A DNA stretch of 46,951 bases from CAYGHG01 sp964349515 (GTDB lineage: Bacteria > Oederibacteriota > PGYV01 > CAYGHG01): assembly GCA_964349515.1 (NCBI GenBank), contig CAYGHG010000006.1, forward strand, positions 1 through 46,951. The letters run 5' to 3'. Below the pieces are notes generated by a model. The model was not told where the DNA came from and ran no database searches. It worked only from the letters and a program-made list of their open reading frames with translations. Positions 43,481 through 46,951 of the stretch are shown piece by piece. Position 1 is the first letter of the stretch. Every line of letters starts with the position of its first letter. The translations under genes were made by a program, and so were the position numbers.

Positions 43481-44251
43481 ATGGAAAAACCTAACAATGA
43501 AGCGCTGTGGAAAGAATTCGTAAAAAACAGGGACGACAGGGACCGTGACAAGCTCATTCTTTCATATCTTCCGCTTGTAAAATATATGGCTGATACGGTT
43601 TCTTACAGGCTTCCGCCGGAAATCAGGGGAAACGACAGAGAAGACTTGTATATTGAGGGCGTAATAGGGCTCATGGAGTCTATTGACAAATTTGATCTGT
43701 CCAAAAATGTAAAATTTGAAACATTTGCATCAAAAAGAGTCAGAGGAGCAATTCTTGACGCTTTAAGGCGCGAGGATCTTGTCCCTAAAAATGTCAGGGA
43801 AGACGGAAAAAAAATAGAGCGTGCATACGCGGAATTTGAATCAAAATTCGGCAGGCCTGCTACGGATGATGAGATAGCAAAAGAATTAAAGATGACAAAA
43901 GCCCGTTTTTATGATATATTGGATAAAATTAAAGGTATTTCTCTGATTTCGCTCGACAGTGATGTCTTTAACAGCAGCGGAGACAAGCTCTATCTTGAGG
44001 ATATACTGGGTACAGCAGAGGGAATTACGGCTGAATTTGAAAAGAGCGAAGCATCAAAAGCGCTGGTCTCATTCATTGAAAGGCTTGATGAACAAGAGCG
44101 AATTGTAATGGATACATACTACTGGGATGAGCTTACTTTTGCGGAAATTGGCAGGGTAATTGATGTTTCTGAATCCCGCGTGTGCCAGATACATACTAAA
44201 ATATTGTTAAAGCTGAGGGGATATTTCAGAAAATTAGAACAGGAGAGGTGA
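43481..44251 (+). CDS. fliA: RNA polymerase sigma factor FliA/WhiG (sigma-28 type)
   Basis: This factor normally transcribes late flagellar genes. The 256-residue protein has region 2 (LYIEGVIGLMESIDKFDLSK and FETFASKRVRGAILDALRRED), the family spacer ISLISLDSDVF, and region 4 with a helix-turn-helix (LTFAEIGRVIDVSESRVCQIH at about 217-237). It follows flhG and pilZ, a common location in Firmicutes-like operons. No anti-sigma flgM is in the window. Confidence 0.95.
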   Translation: MEKPNNEALWKEFVKNRDDRDRDKLILSYLPLVKYMADTVSYRLPPEIRGNDREDLYIEGVIGLMESIDKFDLSKNVKFETFASKRVRGAILDALRREDLVPKNVREDGKKIERAYAEFESKFGRPATDDEIAKELKMTKARFYDILDKIKGISLISLDSDVFNSSGDKLYLEDILGTAEGITAEFEKSEASKALVSFIERLDEQERIVMDTYYWDELTFAEIGRVIDVSESRVCQIHTKILLKLRGYFRKLEQER

Positions 44252-44255
44252 CCTG

Positions 44256-45929
44256 ATGGTTGATATGGACGGGTATTCTACAATCACAACCGAAGAGGAC
44301 GGTACTTATCTTACAGTTTTTCCGCCTAAAGGCAAAGGAAAGCCGGTTGAAAAGGATAAAATCAAGCATGAGGTGGAAACAAAACTTGCCGGCAAGGATA
44401 TTGACTGGCCTGAAGTTGAACGCTCCGTAAAGGACGCTACAGGTAAACCGGTGCTTGTTGTAAAAGAGCGCATAGACGTAAAAGACGGACAGATTTTTAT
44501 AAATGTAACCCCGGATGAGATGTACGCACAGCTTACAATAGTACCCCCGCAGGGCGGCGGCAGGGAAACATCGGTTGATGATGTAAAAAAGGCTTTGAAT
44601 GACCACGGTGTTGTTTTTGGCGTAAAAGAAAATGTAGTTGATACGCTTGTAAAAAAGGCGCTCAGCGCAAAAGATGACCCTACTGTTTTTCTTGAACAGA
44701 TTGAAGATGTCGTGGCGGAAGGCCAGTCAGTTATTAACGGTGAAGATGCAAAACTAGAAATGCTTTTTGACTCGGATGAAAAGCGGAGTGCTGACGCGGA
44801 AGCTGCCGCAGCGACAGCCGAAGCTGAAGGCGACAGGATAGACTACAAGAATGTCAAATCAATACAAAACGTTAAAAAGGGCCAGGCGCTCGCAAGAAAA
44901 ATATCCCCCACTAACGGCGTGGACGGAATGACGGTAAAAGGCACGCCTATACAATCATCAAAAGGCAATGACGTTAAATTTGTATTCGGAAAAGGAGTGG
45001 TACCTGCGGCTGACAATCCGGAGCTTTATATTGCGGATAATGACGGCCAGGTAATATACAAAAACAATAAGCTTGAAGTGCTTGCGATATTTGAAACTCA
45101 GGGAGATCTTGACCTTTCAATCGGAAACATTGACTTCGTGGGCACTGTGATTATCCACGGAAATGCAGGAGAGTTTAAGATTAAGGCGGGGGAAGACGTG
45201 ATAATTGACGAGGTTGCTGACGGCACCGAAATAATAGCCGGTGGTAAGGTGACAGTCAAAGGCGGCATCGTCGGAAAAAAAGCGAGAGTCATCGCGATGG
45301 ACGATATCACCACCAAATATATTAGAAACGCTTATGTTGAAACTGAAAAAAGCATTATAGTTAATGAAGCGGCAATGCACTCCACCCTGATAGCCGGAAA
45401 TAAAATCATAGTCATGGGGGCAAAAGGGCTTGTCGTGGGTGGAACGATAGCCGCGGCGCACGAGGTGACCGCAAAGGAAATAGGGGCGAAGATGGCTACG
45501 CCCACTGAGATTTCCATAGGCGAAACACCTAAAATGAGGGAAGAAATGAATAAGGCCACTACCGAGCTTAAAAATATTGAAGAGCAGCTGGATAAGACGA
45601 AAAAAGGAATACTGTTTCTTAAGGATCTCAGTCAGAAACTCGGAGCGCAGTTTCCTGCCGACAAAAGGGATATGATGGCAAAGCTTACCAGGACTCAGTT
45701 TAAACTGATGACCGACCAGAAGAAATGGGAAGAGGTTAAAAACAACCTTGAAACAAAAGCCAAAGATATGCAGACTACAAAAAGAGGCAAGGTAAACTGC
45801 CTCGGACTGGTTTACACGGGTGTTAAGATAGTGGTAAATAAAGCGCAAAGGACAATATCTGACGAGCTCAAATACTGCACTTTTGTCGAGAAAAACGGCG
45901 AAGTCCAGGTGCTTCCGTATTCCGGATAA
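44256..45929 (+). CDS. FapA-like DUF342 protein
   Basis: The 557-residue protein matches the DUF342/FapA type. It has a variable N-terminal part (about 1-170), a right-handed beta-helix built from repeated short strands (about 200-415, for example VIIHGNAGEFKIKAGEDVII), and a C-terminal coiled coil (about 425-500). FapA proteins are bacterial polymers implicated in carbohydrate uptake control and motility; the function is not settled. It begins four bases after the sigma gene. Confidence 0.82.
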   Translation: MVDMDGYSTITTEEDGTYLTVFPPKGKGKPVEKDKIKHEVETKLAGKDIDWPEVERSVKDATGKPVLVVKERIDVKDGQIFINVTPDEMYAQLTIVPPQGGGRETSVDDVKKALNDHGVVFGVKENVVDTLVKKALSAKDDPTVFLEQIEDVVAEGQSVINGEDAKLEMLFDSDEKRSADAEAAAATAEAEGDRIDYKNVKSIQNVKKGQALARKISPTNGVDGMTVKGTPIQSSKGNDVKFVFGKGVVPAADNPELYIADNDGQVIYKNNKLEVLAIFETQGDLDLSIGNIDFVGTVIIHGNAGEFKIKAGEDVIIDEVADGTEIIAGGKVTVKGGIVGKKARVIAMDDITTKYIRNAYVETEKSIIVNEAAMHSTLIAGNKIIVMGAKGLVVGGTIAAAHEVTAKEIGAKMATPTEISIGETPKMREEMNKATTELKNIEEQLDKTKKGILFLKDLSQKLGAQFPADKRDMMAKLTRTQFKLMTDQKKWEEVKNNLETKAKDMQTTKRGKVNCLGLVYTGVKIVVNKAQRTISDELKYCTFVEKNGEVQVLPYSG

Positions 45930-45978
45930 TCCGGACGGAAGAGCGGTGTTTGCTGCGCTTACAAGGAGCTGATAAGCC

Positions 45979-46308
45979 ATGAGGCTGCACGACCTTCAGG
46001 TTACAATCAGCGCTTCAAATATAGCTGATAAGGTTCAAAACGTTCAACAGCAGCATGCTCAGGTTGCCCAGGCGCAGGAAGCACTTACCATAAAGGAAAA
46101 ATCCGCTTTAAAACCCCATTTGATTCAGGAAACTAAAGAGAGGCAGAATACTTCCGGCATTGGTAAAAATAACGACAAGGCCCGCGAGTGGCGTAAACCA
46201 CAGGGAGAAAAAAAAGAATTTTTAGAGAATGAGCAGGGATCTGAAAAAAGCCAATCCGAAAAAAACCGCGCTTCTTACACCGGCGGAAATTTAGATATAA
46301 AGGCGTGA
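45979..46308 (+). CDS. Unknown small hydrophilic protein of the flagellar unit
   Basis: I do not recognise a named family. The 109-residue protein has a helical Gln-rich N-terminus (MRLHDLQVTISASNIADKV and then VQNVQQQHAQVAQAQEAL), followed by a disordered Lys/Glu/Asn-rich tail. Similar short Gln-rich proteins occur downstream of sigma and fapA-type genes in clostridial flagellar clusters, from memory. AAGGAG precedes the ATG by nine bases. Confidence 0.65.
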   Translation: MRLHDLQVTISASNIADKVQNVQQQHAQVAQAQEALTIKEKSALKPHLIQETKERQNTSGIGKNNDKAREWRKPQGEKKEFLENEQGSEKSQSEKNRASYTGGNLDIKA

Positions 46309-46310
46309 TA

Positions 46311-46898
46311 ATGACAATATTAATAGCCATAAACATTGCACTTATAATACTGGTCCTTATACTGCTGATTGTAAAGGCCTCGAACAAAAACGGCGGGCAA
46401 AATTCCCTGGAAGACCTTGAACTGATTGAATTCCAACAGAATATGCACAACCTGATTGACGAGTTAAATAAGGTGTCTGAATCAAAACTAAGGGAAATGG
46501 ACCTTAAAATGGCGGAAATGAACGCTGTTGTTAAGGCTGTAGAGTCTAAAATAAGGGAGCTAAAATACATTATTGAGCGCAACAGGTATATGCGAGAGGC
46601 TGATTTTAAGACGGAAATGTCTCTTCCGGTTTCTGCTGCTTCCGCCGGGCCTGATGCGGCGCATACGCCTCAGGAAAAAAATGTGCAGCAGCCGCAAGCG
46701 GATGCTGCGGCAGGGACCGCAAAATTCACAATCAATGAGTCTTTTGAAGCCCCGTCTGATTCCGGGTCTTCCGGAGAATCCAGGAATGATTACGTGGCCC
46801 GGCTTATTGACAGCGGCATGGCTGCTGATGAAATTTCAAAGATTACAGGCATAAACAGGGGAGAAGTAGAACTCATAAAAAACATTAAAAGAAGATAG
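46311..46898 (+). CDS. Membrane-anchored protein with a C-terminal helix-turn-helix-like motif
   Basis: The 195-residue protein has one N-terminal membrane helix (about 1-21), a coiled coil (about 35-95) and a Pro/Ala-rich linker. The C-terminal 35 residues (DYVARLIDSGMAADEISKIT and then GINRGEVELIKNI) look like a short helix-turn-helix. This layout recalls the DUF6115/DUF2802-type proteins near flagellar operons. I chose ATG at 46311, seven bases after AAAGG; a GTG at 46305 would overlap the previous gene but sits too close to that site. Confidence 0.68.
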   Translation: MTILIAINIALIILVLILLIVKASNKNGGQNSLEDLELIEFQQNMHNLIDELNKVSESKLREMDLKMAEMNAVVKAVESKIRELKYIIERNRYMREADFKTEMSLPVSAASAGPDAAHTPQEKNVQQPQADAAAGTAKFTINESFEAPSDSGSSGESRNDYVARLIDSGMAADEISKITGINRGEVELIKNIKRR

Positions 46899-46951
46899 AA
46901 AAGGTTTTTGTCCGATTTTTTGCTAAAGAATATCTGCATAAATACGATATA

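Noticed and set aside
1..46951. CRISPR arrays, transposases, prophage genes, tRNA and rRNA genes
   Set aside because: No regularly spaced repeats, no mobile-element or phage protein and no cloverleaf or rRNA sequence was recognised in the window.

Overview
The window holds two blocks of housekeeping genes, all on the + strand. The first is a de novo pyrimidine (pyr) operon. The second is a long flagellar operon in the order seen in Firmicutes, Thermotogae and spirochetes. By eye the base composition is moderate (roughly 45-50% GC). TTG and GTG starts are frequent, Ile ATA codons are common and many genes overlap by 1-8 bases. I cannot name the phylum. PyrR attenuation, a PyrK/PyrD (class 1B) dihydroorotate dehydrogenase and a FliY-type switch protein recall Firmicutes, Thermotogae or spirochetes, but an uncultured candidate-phylum bacterium is equally possible. 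The window shows no L/P-ring, flagellin, hook-associated or core chemotaxis (cheA, cheW, cheY) genes.

Layout. Bases 1-525 carry no convincing gene but hold a 56-bp direct repeat pair and small palindromes. Bases 526-727 are a promoter and a PyrR-type attenuator leader. Bases 728-14146 are pyrR, pyrB, pyrC, carA, carB, a second carA-like gene, a second carB, pyrK and pyrD. An exported M23 peptidase follows directly. A consensus promoter then starts murA, which runs into a membrane-anchored methyl-accepting (MCP-like) signalling protein and two small unknown genes, one of them possibly a FlgN/FliT-like chaperone.

A further consensus promoter at 18408 starts flgB-flgC-fliE-fliF-fliG-fliH-fliI-fliJ. 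A promoter at 25038 and a folded leader precede fliK, flgD, a TIGR02530-like flagellar operon gene and flgE, and a strong terminator follows. A promoter at 30428 then starts flbD-motA-motB-fliL-fliM-fliY/N-fliO-fliP-fliQ-fliR-flhB-flhA-flhF-flhG-pilZ-(membrane protein)-fliA/whiG sigma-fapA-like and two conserved-looking genes of unknown role.

The most unusual element is the tandem second carbamoyl-phosphate synthetase (8037-12423). Its large subunit is complete and keeps its recognisable motifs. Its small subunit is full length but has lost the whole glutaminase triad (Cys to Glu, His to Tyr, Glu to Ala) and the oxyanion-loop sequence. It therefore looks like a glutaminase-dead CarA paralog kept beside an intact CarB, which suggests ammonia-dependent or regulatory carbamoyl-phosphate synthesis. 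The second point of interest is the fliK leader, where two mutually exclusive hairpins compete for the anti-Shine-Dalgarno strand, as in a translational switch.
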